A stretch of 64,000 nt of DNA from Membranipora membranacea (taxonomy: Eukaryota > Bryozoa > Gymnolaemata > Cheilostomatida > Membraniporidae). Numbering within the stretch: the stretch's first letter is position 1; the number at the start of each line of letters is the position of its first letter. The notes beneath the pieces were generated by a model. It was not told the origin of the DNA and did not search any database. It worked only from the letters and a program-made list of their open reading frames with translations. Made by a program: the position numbers and the translations under genes. The stretch is from the NCBI GenBank assembly GCA_914767715.1, contig OU612072.1, positions 1,798,001-1,862,000 on the forward strand, in the 5' to 3' direction. Below are positions 1-12,063 of the stretch, piece after piece.

Positions 1-31
1 AAATTCATTTTACTCCACACATCTGACCTAC

Positions 32-911
32 CTTTCATCACGTAGATCTTTTCCACATTCCGCACACAAATCCTTGATGACTATGTTATGACTGCAGCCT
101 GCTAGTTTCAGTAGTTGTTGACTGAAAAGTGAGACCAAATGAGATCGGTTAAACCAGGATAACTTTTGGATATAAATGAAGTTTAAATGCCAAGAAGAAA
201 TGTTTTCATGTTGCTATTGCTAATAACTAACTACTAAGGATTTTTACCATACTTCTTGACAATCCCATCCGGGCACCCACCAATATTGGCTTGGGTGAAA
301 TGGACAAGCAGCGCAACAAACCATGTCTCCTTCGCTGTGATTCCTATCAAAGTTGCACAACAGATCTTAACATCCATGACGAGCGTGCCCTTATAGTGTA
401 GCAGTTGTAACATGTAACCATAGGAGTGGACTGGTTTAAGACTTGTGATCTGCCTCTGCCTCTTTGATGAAAAGACTTGCCGGACAAGGGTATAGGACGC
501 CGCTCGAGTACCATGGGTCCGAGTAGCTCTACTCTAGAGGGGACAGCCTTCTCCACAATGAAGGCTTAGACTTACTCGTGGTTACTGGATCAGTTTTTTT
601 ACGGCAGCGTGGCTTTGCATTTGCATAGTAGCAGCACACAAAATAAAAGTCTTGTGTTTTCTATACAGTCTGCATGACATTGTGCATATTGCAACGCCAT
701 CAGTTAACCACCTGGTAATGACAGTTCTATTTGAAATCGGTCGCGGAGTAGTATAGTGGTTATATCAAGGAGTAACAGACAGGGTGTTACTCGTTGGTTA
801 TATGATCTATGACACGGACCGATTACCAATAGACGAGCCCGAAACATCGCTGGAACCTTCACCAGATGAAGCGATTAGTCTTCAAGTATCAAGTAAGTAT
901 AAAGTCAACAG

Positions 912-942
<31 letters not shown>

Positions 943-1374
943 CATAGGTATTGGTTTTATTATACAAATAATGAAATATATGTTGATTTTTGATATGATA
1001 CAACCTGGCCAAGACTTGACCAGGCACTCCAACCACTGATTATGCACAAAGTGAAGAAGACCTGTGGTGAAAACATAATGAATGATGAGGCTAGGATAGA
1101 ACATGTTGTAAGGGGTACTTACTTTCAAGTATCAGTTTCTTACATTACTACTACAAACTTACTTTGGTTGGACAGCATCTCCCTGGTTCTTGTACACATC
1201 TACAACACTTCCTACTTGCTGTGACTTAAGCTTCTTGACCTCTGAATCCCCCTGAACTTTGTACAGCATCAACACAGAACCAGGGTCTACTTTACTTCCT
1301 TTCCTGACCTTCCATTTTACAATTTCTATAACAGTGTCTGTTGGAGAAGACAGAACTTTTGTGGGGGCTGACAT
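32..1374 (-). CDS. CTDP1: FCP1/CTDP1-type RNA polymerase II CTD phosphatase, 5' end (partial)
   Basis: FCP1 removes phosphate from the C-terminal domain of the largest RNA polymerase II subunit in the nucleus, recycling the polymerase. Two exons are readable. Exon 1 (1163-1374) starts with MSAPTKVLSS and encodes a biotinyl/lipoyl-like fold (VIEIVKWKVRKGSKVDPGSV, later GSVVDVYKNQGDAVQP), as in the N-terminus of animal CTDP1; it ends at a GTAAGT donor in phase 2. A later exon (32-98) reads CSHNIVIKDLCAECGKDL, closely matching the C-S-H-x(5)-L-C-A-E-C-G segment that precedes the catalytic DxDxT domain in CTDP1, and ends at a GTAGGT donor. A short linking exon must lie between them, because the phases do not join directly. 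The catalytic and BRCT regions lie beyond the left edge. The family call is confident; the exon structure is incomplete. Confidence 0.82.
99..1162 (-). other. CTDP1 intron 1 region with AT microsatellite
   Basis: This non-coding stretch lies between the two recognised CTDP1 exons. It holds an (AT)n run at about 911-938. A candidate linking exon at about 1120-1135 (minus strand) would encode L-I-L-E before a GTAAGT donor, but its entry phase does not fit. No other gene was found. Confidence 0.4.
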
Positions 1375-2216
1375 GTTGGATACAGGTCAACAGGTCATAT
1401 TTTTCACACTATCCAATCAAATTGCAGGAAGCTAGGGATAAAATTATATATGGCGGTATCGAATTGTTACTACTTGATCGCCACTTCACTGCACCGGAAC
1501 AGTAAATTATTTTGTCGATTTTTACTTTTACTGGGAGTTACATTCTCTCCGGGACAGAGTAGACAACTCGATATAATAGATAATTGATTACCTCAGGAGG
1601 CAGGAAATGTACAGGCTCTCTGCACCTTATCATGGCATACATGCCAAGTCTCCCTATTTAGGTGGGACCCTCCAGATTTCCACACCTACTTCTGCCCACT
1701 TCCCACTTTTTGTAATTCTCACTCTTTCCTCCAGATTTTGGACAAACAGCCATAACACAATATTTTAGTAAGTTATTAAGTGAGGGTATATAAGTCCCAG
1801 GGGCCCATGTGTTGATGGTAAGTGTTAAAGTGTATTTCACCTCAATTTGATCTTTTAGTACAGTACAAAGTACAAACATGAATTTATTTGGGATAAAAAA
1901 ATGCTTTCGGAGCATCAGTGGCCGGGGCGTCATCCTGGGCCCCATTTGGGGCTCACACGCCCCCAAGCCCTCAGGTGGATCACTCGGGTGCTTTCCAACC
2001 TCAAAGCACAGCAATGCGGCGAAGTATCACTGAAAATTGAAATCTCCCACTTTTGAATTTAGATTACTTGGCAAGTATGTATCATGGCTTGGGAGCTCAG
2101 ACGGAAGTGTTGGTCGTCTCAAGGTGAGTTTTGTAGATTATTAGATGGAGAAACATCTGAAATCAATGATTCTTAATGGACCACCAATCAGAACCTCCAT
2201 TTTACTTGTGCAAAAT
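1375..2216. other. Intergenic region upstream of CTDP1
   Basis: The stretch between the CTDP1 start codon and the tRNA gene should hold the CTDP1 promoter and 5' UTR. A G/C-rich patch at about 1920-1990 stands out from the AT-rich surroundings and allows a 118-aa minus-strand reading frame with no recognisable domain. I see no supported gene. Confidence 0.35.
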
Positions 2217-2288
2217 TGCCATGACCAGGATTCGAACCTGGGTTTTCGCGGCCACAACGCGAAGTACTGACCACTATACTATCATGGC
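2217..2288 (-). tRNA. tRNA-His (anticodon GUG)
   Basis: The reverse complement folds as a standard 72-nt cloverleaf. The acceptor stem GCCATGA pairs with TCATGGC, followed by discriminator A. The D-arm/A box is TAGTATAGTGGTCAGTA. The anticodon loop is TTGTGGC with anticodon GTG, and the T-arm/B box is GGTTCGAATCC. No intron is present. The overall pattern matches animal nuclear tRNA-His, including the CGTTGTGGCCGCG anticodon arm. RNA polymerase III would transcribe it from the internal A and B boxes. Confidence 0.95.
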
Positions 2289-4686
2289 TGGACTACACAA
2301 TTATAAAACTGAAAGTGCCATAATTATAGAAGTGGTAAATATAATCTTTAAATATCACATTCCCATTAACGATAGTGCTGGCAGTGCTTATACCTATTGC
2401 CTGCAGCATCATCTCTCCCATCTGTCAACCAAATTACACTTTGCTGAGAAAATATTGCCTGACAGTTGAGCTATACATTTTTATCAGACTATTGTATTAT
2501 TATTAATTTTCATTTTATCCCCTTTCACTGGCAGCTTGGCGAGTATCATACAATGCAAAAATCAACTGTGATTTTCACAATATCGAGGTCCAGAAGATGC
2601 ATTTCAAGGATCACTAACAAGTGTTAAAATGCCACTGCCAGAGAATCACTCAAAACATACAATCACGATCAACATTTTATATTCAGTTTGGGATATCAGG
2701 CATAGCGATAGGATCACATGGGATCGCATCTACCATCTAACCGCTAACGGAATAGCAGATTTAATTGATAGCTTCAAAGCAGCTTCACTTCAGCAACACA
2801 TGGTGTTTGCTCCCTGGCCAGTTAATCTGATAATGACACCCCATCGTCAATATGCTTTTGTCAAAGCACAATCATAATCCTGACTTATAAGCAGCCAAAC
2901 CTCATGATATGATTTTGAAAGAAGCTGAAATAAGTCATTAGTGAGAGTTCAGATCTTGTGGTAAACTTTTAGAAGAGGATTCAGCTCCTGTGAGGAGTAA
3001 CAATTAGAAACTTGAGCCTGGCGATAATAGTTTTTGCAACATCCCGATAAATTTATTAAGAGTCATATAGCTTTTATCATGAACCGCTTTAATGGGTTAC
3101 CCACCTTTCACCGCCATGTCCTCATCGGCTTGTATGGATTGTTTTAGTATAAATGAAAAGACTTAGTCAATTGCCCGTCAGCAGCTCAGAAAAAGAATCT
3201 GTTGTCGGATACCAAATGAGTTTATCACCAACTATTCATTATTGAATACAACCCAATTTTAGAGTTGGCTCAAAACTCTGAAGGATAACCCTGTAACTTA
3301 GCAATGTACCATCAAAGAGCATTGAAAAGTTCAAACAATCTGCTGGCCCAAATTTATTATGTTTGGGATGAGGTGAGTAGGGAGGCTTGTGGTTTGGAAA
3401 GTTCTTGACTAGACACTGCCCATGGTGTCATGCACAGGCCTCTGTAATTAAAGGGACAAATAAAAACAAGTCGCTTAAAAATAGATATAAATTATATTAT
3501 CAATTATCCATCAACGGGACAAAGAATCTTATGTCGCAATAATGTCCCCACAATAAGCTACCCTGGATTTGTATCTAACATATTTATTCTACATAATTAA
3601 AATATAATGGAAGTTATGGACAGTGACTGTCATATCATGTTTTTACCGATAGCTATCGGTTTCATCAATGAGTTCAATGATTTTTTAGGCCTGCAGACAA
3701 AATTACGTCTACGCCCCATTTTTCATGTAGTGGTTAAGTAGAAATTCTAGACAACCTCAGTTTTCCCAACTGCAATGAAAAATAACAGTTTCATTAGGAG
3801 AAGATCACAGAGTTATTATACCATAATTCTATGAGATGATGCAGGTACCTGCTTTATTTCTAATTATCGCAAAATGTTATTTTCCCGCAACTGGAATCCA
3901 TCAAGTGAATCATGCTGCGAACAACAAGGCCCCACCTTGCTTCCCAAAAACTGGAATCTGGGTCACACTGAGAAGCTGCAACAGTACACTTGATAATTAT
4001 AAAGCTCATGGGCATTTCTAAATCAACTGCATACTTATTCTTTATTTAGTACTTTATTTAGTACTTTACTTCTGGTAAATTGTATCTAGGTATCCTAGCT
4101 ATAGTATCCAGGTATTTTATTATATTATATTTTATTATACAGACAGGTGAGCCAGAGACATATCACTTTTATGTTCTCACGTGACAGGGTATGACCAAAA
4201 TAAATCTGTTTCATCAAAATAAAAATAGACACGCAAGTTGAAATAATGATTCTTGGAACAAATTAAGGTAACACAAATTGAATAACAATATATTAGTATC
4301 ATTAATGAAACTGAAGACTACAAATTAGGAATTGAGCAATAATCAAAAGATATAATGTGTATTAAGAGATTTTTCCCCTAGTAAGCAGGGATTACACCTA
4401 TCCATGTGTTATGAACTAGAAAAATACATGAGAGAGGGCTAAATTATCTTAGAATTATCCATTGAGCACTCCAACTAATACCAGGAGCATTCTAAGAGTG
4501 CAAAAATGAGCGCACAACCCTCAGAATATGAGATTTCAGCACTAACTAGCTGGCAATGATTTCAGTTTGATAGACAAAGCCATTCAAAGGTGCTCTGCTA
4601 GGATTAGGAGCTTCTTTCTAATCAGACACATCAGCCAGTCAATGTCAGAATGTAAGTCACACTGGTTAAAGTCATACAGTGTCCAG
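2289..4686. other. Intergenic region with no recognised gene
   Basis: AT-rich sequence between the tRNA gene and the end of the TRAF gene. Short reading frames of 60-100 codons occur, but none has a recognisable domain or splice context. The part next to 4687 should hold the TRAF 3' UTR. Confidence 0.4.
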
Positions 4687-7600
4687 CTAATCCGATGTTT
4701 GTATTTGCGGCTCGACAATCACCTGGATGTACAGGGTGTCATCGATGAGATAATCAGATGGCTGTCTGAGTAGAGCCAGATCCAGAGCTCGAGGGATGCC
4801 GCTGGCCTGGTTTATCTCTCCAGATGGTCTGTATATACAATAATATAAGATCATGATATAACATGAGTAGTAGGGGATAGTATTATGAGAACATCATATC
4901 AGATTTTTTCCTTACAGTTACAGTTAGATGGATTGAGATATTCAGACAAGACCTAGCCAATGTGTTGGCTCTCAATGGCTTTCCCATCCAATCATATCAG
5001 AGACAACATGTTAGCTACACAAGGCCTAGCCAGTATAGCATTGGCTCATAAAGTCTCTGAATAGTAGCCCCCTACTACCTGTTCTTGTACTACAATGTTC
5101 CACAGTGTACAGTATTTATATGTGGTAGTCACTAGTCATAGACTTAATAATATATTATATTTTTAAAGTCTGCAGTGATGATTCTAGCAAGGGAAGGTAA
5201 AAGCGCTGATAGGAATGTAAACAGTGCCATGAATTCTAAGTGTACCTGGTATACTGAATAAACAGGATATGTTTCAAAGAATAATTTCATGGGATTAAAA
5301 ATTAGGCTTGTGAAAAACCTTTTTATAAGTTGACACTGTACAGTGTATATTGGTATAAAACAAGCTTTGCATTGTGCCACAACAATATTTTATGTTACGA
5401 AGCAGCGCCCTATTCACCTGCGGTAGGAGATTGAGGCTATATCAGTTCTGAAGGAATGTTTCACTGCTTCTCTACCCACTCTATTCTGGCTGAGGATGGA
5501 CAAGGTGATGTCACCAGTCAGCGGCCATTTCTGTAGTGCATCATACTCTCCCTAATAATGATGTAGAGAAATTGTTTTTTAAAATGATATTTCCGTCCCA
5601 GTGACATGACATGTTTCTGAATTCGCCTTTAACATAGTGACATCGCTAATTCGAATTTAAATATAAATCGTCCCGTAAACAACATCACAACAATAAAAAT
5701 GTGGGGAAAATGCCAGGGAGCACTGATAAGTTTTTATCTGATGTCAAAAATATAGCGCAAGCCTATTAGACCTAGATCAGAGATGACAACAGCAGACAGC
5801 AGAAGTAATCATCATGGTTAGTTAGAGTATCTGGCCTTCAGCCCGCGTAACATTCCTGAGCTGAATCTAACTGCACTATTGCAGAATGTGAGATGTTAAC
5901 TAACCACAAGAAAAAAGGGGAAATAGGAAAAACCCCAGACAGCTGCCTCGAAAATTTGATCGTATATCGTATACATAAAATGATATAATTATTATTATAT
6001 GTTTATTATATATACACCTGACACTTACCTTCATTACAGCTAAGAAGATGCTCAGATGAGTCCCAGCACCTAAAATACATATAATCAAAACTAAAGAAAG
6101 AAGATGAAATCATTGGTATAACACATATAATAGGTATATACCATATCATTGAATTGTACCATATACCATGTAACATATGCATATATACATACATATGTAT
6201 ATACATTTATATTTATATATATATATATATATATGTACATATGTATATGTATATGAAAACTAAAGAAAGGATGAAAGAAAGTGAGAACATTTCTTAGCAG
6301 TCAGATGTCAGTTTTGTTCTTGATTCTTGTTTCTTGTGTGTTACACATTTAAAAGTTAAAATGAATGCCTACCTGCTCCATCACCGTTGGGATACAGTAT
6401 CGGTACCATCTTATATCCATACTCATGAGTAAAGAAAGGAGGACCATAAATTCCCTTTTTCAAGATTCCCTGGATAGCACTTGTTCTTTTCTGAGTGAAG
6501 TTTGACACTTTGAAGATAACACTTCCGTGGTTTATAAGCGTCGGCACTTGCTGTATCAGCTCCATGTTCTTCCCCAGCGATTCATTTGTTATCTCCCCTT
6601 GTAACAACAATAACTCCTGACGACTCCTCTGCCTGACAAATAGTAATAAAGGAGAGCAATCATACTACCTTCTTACATTAAAGATATAGCCAACCGAGGA
6701 TGCGGTTTAACCGCTTCTAATGCAGCTATACTTTTGGACTCTATTGACTATATTTGGAACATTATATTATACCATGCCTAGCTTGTGAAAATTGTAAAGT
6801 TTTCTACAAAGCATGCTTTGATGTGATAGAATACTGAGGTATCACTGTCAATAATATCAGTCATGCTTAGTTTGCCATATATAATACTCTATGAGGACGG
6901 GTAGGAGCTACAATTTTTTTGTTGCACAATTCAGTACGCGCTGTGATTCAGTATGCGCTGTGTTTTGAAGAGATAGAAACCATGAGACTGCACTTTAATT
7001 TTTTGATCGCAGTCGGTATAGTCAAATATATAGATTGCAATGGTTGATAAATAGATGTGTTACCTTTGCCAAGATGCAGCAACATCTATTGCGAATTCTT
7101 CATGCATTAGTTGTGATAGATAATTGGAATGAGAGGAGGCGTCTTGTTTTAGCGATTCCATCTGCTTCTTTATCTCCAACATTGCCATTCCTTCTTCCTT
7201 CACACGATCGGGCTCCTTTAGGAGCCGGATGGTCTGATCATGTCCTGTAACAATATTAATCTTGCTTATTTTGTTGATGAAAAACATCACTTTGTTCACA
7301 ATTATCCAGAAAAACCTAAAAAATTAGTGTGTTCTATAAACACCTACAGCGTGAATGCAACGATTTAATGTGTTCTTTAGTGTGAGTTAGGGAAGGAGAT
7401 CAGAAATGTTTTATATGAGAGCTGCACCAAGTTTTATCCAGTTTGCCAGCGTTGAAGTAGCCCCTCAATGGACACGCCGCTAACTAAAAGGGCTAAAACT
7501 AGCTGCCTTATTCATTTAAGGGATAGACTCTTTTTATAATGTAAATCAATTTCTAATATAACAAAAAGGTGAATTTCGAGCCTATGGTTATACCTTCGCT

Positions 7601-8777
7601 TTCTCTCATTTGCTCAGTCAGTGCAGCGTTATACTCTTTTGTCTTGAACTCTGCGATTGACTTGATTGCAGCAAGAAATTGATACAGCAGAGAAAAGTGA
7701 ACTCCAATGTCAGCCATCACTCCTCCACTCTGCCCTATTTCTCCACCTGAGCTGACATCATTACAACCGACTGCTGAGAAAGCGCACCTCTTAGCCGTAC
7801 AAGTCGACTCATGTGCTGCAAGGTTACTACGTGCAAACATCCTATTACATGAACGACATTTCTCTTCTTGAAACTGGCATACTGTTTTCAGATGATTTTC
7901 TACTTCTTTTAACTTCATTGTTACTTGGCATCCTTTTCCCTTATATGGACAATGTACCATCTTCAGCTTAATTCCTTTATCAACGGCTTTATTCAGTTTC
8001 AGGTCAGATATCCTGACCATACTCTGGCACTGATCCACTCTGTCACCATCGAGGTCATTTCCCACACACCGGAACTCTCTTGTACCTCTTTTTATCAAAT
8101 TATCTATCGCTGCTTTCCCATAAGTATGCCCACATTCGTTTACTGTGTGCGGGAGAACCGCCAACTCGTTGCAACTGCTGCATCTTTCCTCATCCCGAAG
8201 CTATTATAAAAAATATATGCAGACTAATAAAAATCAAATTTATTGTAATAGGCTGTAGGCACAGCAATGAACTAAGGTTTAGTTCATTGGGCACAGCCTG
8301 CCCTTAGGAGCTGGCTGTGGCTGTAGGCAGAAGAAAAGATCACGTCACCTTAAAAGCTCAAAACTGTTCATCACACCAACATAGTTAGTTTAAATGATCG
8401 AATGCCGACAAGTAAAATCTTAAAAACTCCTCCTTACTATTGATGTGACAACTCCCACAAGCATTGGCAGTTTTCTTGTAATGAGAAAAACAGTGATTGA
8501 TAAGGGAATGCGCCTAAATATTTCTTACCCATGACCCCATATGAATACAAAGCCTATGGTAGGAAAATAATAATCAGGATCCTTAAAAGAGCACATGTTT
8601 ATAACTCAATACAACATTTGATAAAGTCCATCCATTTCACATTTTGAGAGATCTTCCAAATTATATTTCTCATCAATTCTGCATTAACATCTTTGTTCCT
8701 TTATTTTCTTCTCATTGTTTTGTATATTCTGTAAAACATTCTCAACGATTGAGTATTATTCAACATAAAGTTCACAC

Positions 8778-8826
<49 letters not shown>

Positions 8827-9041
8827 CATCAAGGTTAATGTATGGAACTCACATCATGACCAACAGGGATATAGTGACCAGCGCAGGAGTGGTCAGGCAT
8901 CCTTCCTTCTGTACGCGATTTCTTAGGGTTAGGGGAGGAGATGGATATCCTATCAAATTTATCTTCTATATCAGCGGCCACGCGCTTCTGGGCAGGTGAG
9001 TGTGGATCAGAAAACTCAAAAATTCTTTCGTCTTCACTCAT
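4687..9041 (-). CDS. TRAF-family signalling adaptor / E3 ligase-like protein
   Basis: TRAF proteins link cell-surface receptors of the TNF-receptor and Toll/IL-1 type to NF-kB and MAP-kinase signalling in the cytoplasm. Seven exons join in phase: 8853-9041, 7594-8200, 7064-7244, 6373-6632, 6029-6069, 5418-5551, 4687-4828; they encode 517 aa. Residues 1-63 are a charged tail. A RING-like segment follows (CSSCN, then ECGHTY, then two more cysteines), degenerate compared with C3HC4. TRAF-type zinc fingers lie at about 140-200 (CPYKGKGC, H, C, CRSC). A helical coiled-coil stretch spans about 265-345. A C-terminal MATH domain includes YGYKMVPILYPNGDGAG, GTHLSIFLAVMK and GEYDALQKWP. Domain order and length fit TRAF2/3/5/6-like proteins; I cannot assign a subtype. 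A weak RING may mean reduced ligase activity (inference). An (AT)n run follows exon 1 in intron 1. Confidence 0.92.
6176..6254. repeat. AT-rich simple repeat
   Basis: Imperfect (ATATGT)n and (AT)n sequence in the intron between TRAF exons 4 and 5. Confidence 0.85.
8779..8824. repeat. (AT)n microsatellite
   Basis: An uninterrupted run of about 23 AT dinucleotides lies just downstream of the exon 1 donor in the first TRAF intron. Confidence 0.95.
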
Positions 9042-9275
9042 AGTAAAGCGTAGCAGAACCCAGTACAGCTATACAGAAAGTAAGAAGTCACAGAGTAGCT
9101 TCCTTAGAACCTGTTCAATAACCAGAAAGGCTTTACAAAATAACGACAAGATATTCTTGTCAAGTGTGAAAAACACATATTTATCATGGAGTTGAACTTT
9201 CAGCTCTCCATGAACTCATGATAATTATGAGGGCACATTGAGTTGAGTAATGCACTTGTTACTTTGAGAGATCTG

Positions 9276-9390
9276 GAAGAGCCAAAGGCAGGTCATATAA
9301 TACTTTCCTGAAAGTACCATATGACCTGACATCGGCTTTTTTTCTCCCCACCCACCAATGAGAGCCAACACATCGGCTAAGCTAAAGGTG
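9276..9390 (-). repeat. Dispersed short repeat, AGCCGATGT type
   Basis: On the minus strand the repeat opens TAGCTTAGCCGATGTG then TTGGCTCTCATTGG, and contains an internal second AGCCGATGT. Related text (CCTAGCCAATGTGTTGGCTC) occurs near 4948 and a weaker match near 16532, so this looks like a dispersed repeat family, probably a small transposon remnant. No TSD was identified. Confidence 0.45.
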
Positions 9391-9597
9391 CTTCAGTTCA
9401 ATTCTAAGAGAATGTACCATGACTAGGTATTAAAAATGTGATATGAGTAATGTAACTTGTGGCCGTATTTATTATAAAAATCTCTGCCCTACCTTTATGA
9501 AAGCAGGATAAAACTTCGACATAAATACATCTTTGATCCATGCAAAATATGCTGGGCAAGGTCTATTGACAAAGGAAAATTGGGGTGTAATGTGTCT

Positions 9598-9704
9598 TGA
9601 AAGAAAACTGATAACTAATAACTAATAGCAACTATGACTCCTTGCTAATAATCAATGGAAAAACCATCACTTCCATTATTTTTATAATCAACAGTTTTCT
9701 TTCA
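9598..9704. mobile_element. Small palindromic element (possible MITE)
   Basis: A 13-bp perfect TIR, TGAAAGAAAACTG at the left and its complement at the right, encloses about 80 bp of AT-rich sequence. No TSD is obvious, so the element call is tentative. Confidence 0.35.
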
Positions 9705-12063
9705 CTGTGCATTCAGCTGTTTGACTGTAGCACGAAGCAAATAATGTAAACTTTGTAAAGTAACGGCCTAATTGATTAGTCATAGAAAATCCCTCAACTG
9801 CCCATATCATTTTTCGTCTATTTTATTAGAACAACCATTGTAAGTGACAGACTGAATACAGTTACTGTACTAGGCAATGACTAACTCCTTGATTAAAGTC
9901 ACATTAAAGTACACAAAGGAATTGATGTCCAGCTGACTGAAGGGTTATCTCGAATTCCTCTGATAAAGTCACTGTCACTGTGAATATATTGGCTGTGTTA
10001 AGCCATTTGTGCTCTAAAATATTCTGATAAGATTTTTGAACATCAAATTTCAATTTATTGTGAAACCTTCATATTACATGACACAGGTCCCGGTACACTC
10101 TGTGACCGCCATGTCACTCAGGGGTGTACAAACTGCCACCTCATGTGATTTAGCAGAATAGGTTTTGTACACGCCTCAAACTAAAGTCGCTGTTGCACAG
10201 CGACCCTCAATGGTATTCCAGCCCAGCGGCTGGCTGTGGTCCATTTGTAGAGCTTTTCTTGTAACAGCACTGTTGTAAAACCTAAATAATACACATCCAA
10301 AGAATGTAACAAAGAAGTTTTCTTGTTAAGTTGACGAGAATTGGTTAGTCTCTACCAAGGTGAGACAAACCCTTTTGGACATGATGATACTATCAGTGTC
10401 AGTCCACAAGAGCTAACATGACAAGCATCACTACATTCACAAGAAATCAAGTATAGCACTTGTGAAAATCAACTTTCAGAGTCAATATTGTCGACAGTGC
10501 TGTATTAGACCATAATAATTCAAATAGAGAGGCTACCTCATTCACTTATCATAATGGTAACCAACTAACCAACATTGACAGTCCACAAAGGCTTTCACAA
10601 TATCCGAATCTCACAAAAGAGTGTAACACATTATGAAACCAGAACATCAGTTAGCTCCTCTAACATCACATCGCTCACAAAACAATATGCAGGAATTTCA
10701 ATTTTTAGATTAGTAAAACACAACCAGACGCGAGACAAATAGAGAAGTCATGAGACTATTCATTTGCTAATCATGGTGGTAAATGGTAACCTTTATGCTC
10801 AAGCTCGATCAATGATTATGTGTTATTAAAACTTACCAATAGTGCTCTAGTTTGCCAATCTCTCAACTTGCCCAATGCAAATCACAAAAGTAACTGCCAC
10901 TGCGTACTAAACTTTGGATTTTCCAGTATATGGGGAAGTGAAATTTCCAACTTGTGACTTATAGTTTGTGTCTTGGTGAATGTGTGAAAAAGTAATCCAG
11001 ACCTCCATTGGCTTGGATGAACATGAAAACAAGTTTGATTATCATCAGGCAGGCTAACAAAGGTAATTTCCCTTCTCTCAGAGTTATCTCCTCCGTATTA
11101 TTATGCAGTCATGTCTCTGTCAAGCATATCAGACCAGATAAATATAAATGTCCGCAGATGACTGTAATTCCGCTTATTTCCATATATTGAGTGAGCAGTA
11201 GATAGTATCTTGGTAGGAACATATTATTGTAGGGATTCTATTTTTTGGGGGCGTATAAACCGGTATTTAGAAGCTCTTGATACTATTTTATGGTTTTTCC
11301 TTCCTGTTTGTTAAAGGTTTTTTTTATCACTGAATAAAGGCAGTGAGAAGTCACATTGTGCAGTTTGATACCTTTTGTAATTGACTTCAGACGTTCTTTT
11401 AGATCTGCTTTTTTAGGATGACCTTGTATTGTCCCTTCCATCGCAAAGCACCAATTTTCAACGCTTTGAGTGTGTCATTTTTAAAATGGTATGTATTTTT
11501 AAGTTTCCAATTTAGCCTCATAATAATAGTTTTATAAGGTTATAAAGCGTGTAAATAAAAAAGGAAAAAATGTGGGTAGTGCTGAAAAAGTTATTTTTGT
11601 TCATCAATAGAATCAATACAAAACCACCACACAAAAATCAATCAATCATATATTTGAAGCCAGATTCGAGGCAGCAGCAAACTTGAAAAAGTACTTAGGC
11701 TTTAATGATGATTATGTATCAGAAATTTTGTGTCGCAACCTCATAGATATTTATATCCGAAGAGTGACATTTATTTATTATATAAACCGATGAAATCAAT
11801 TAATTCAATAATCACCACAACTCTCATGACCGCCAAGCATTCAAAATCTTTCAAAATTTTCTTCTCTTTTCTCTTTCGTCATATCATGGGAAATATCTAA
11901 TAACCCTGTTGTCAAAGTTGTCTCGCCTTCTAGTTGCATTCTTGTCATGATGCTGTCGTGAATATCACACAGAGAGAATTGTAATATCACCTAGCCTACT
12001 TTGTGATAAAACCACCAAATACTGCTCATTAAAGATTCAAAATTTAGATTAAAATCTCTTGTC

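Larger units (their letters stand above)
9042..12063. other. Intergenic region between divergent genes
   Basis: This gap separates the divergently transcribed TRAF (-) and CUB/TSR (+) genes and must contain both promoters. I see no coding exon. It holds two short palindromic elements, at about 9276-9390 and 9598-9704, listed separately. Confidence 0.45.

Noticed and set aside
721-800. tRNA-like A box (TAGTATAGTGGTTA) near 745
   Set aside because: No B box (GGTTCGAATCC) and no cloverleaf follow.
799-894. Plus-strand exon-like frame (MIYDTDRLPIDEPETSLEPS) ending near GTAAGT
   Set aside because: It has a donor-like end but no recognisable domain or downstream partner exon, and it lies inside the CTDP1 intron on the opposite strand.
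1658-2014. 118-aa minus-strand frame
   Set aside because: No domain, no splice context and a composition driven by one G/C-rich patch.
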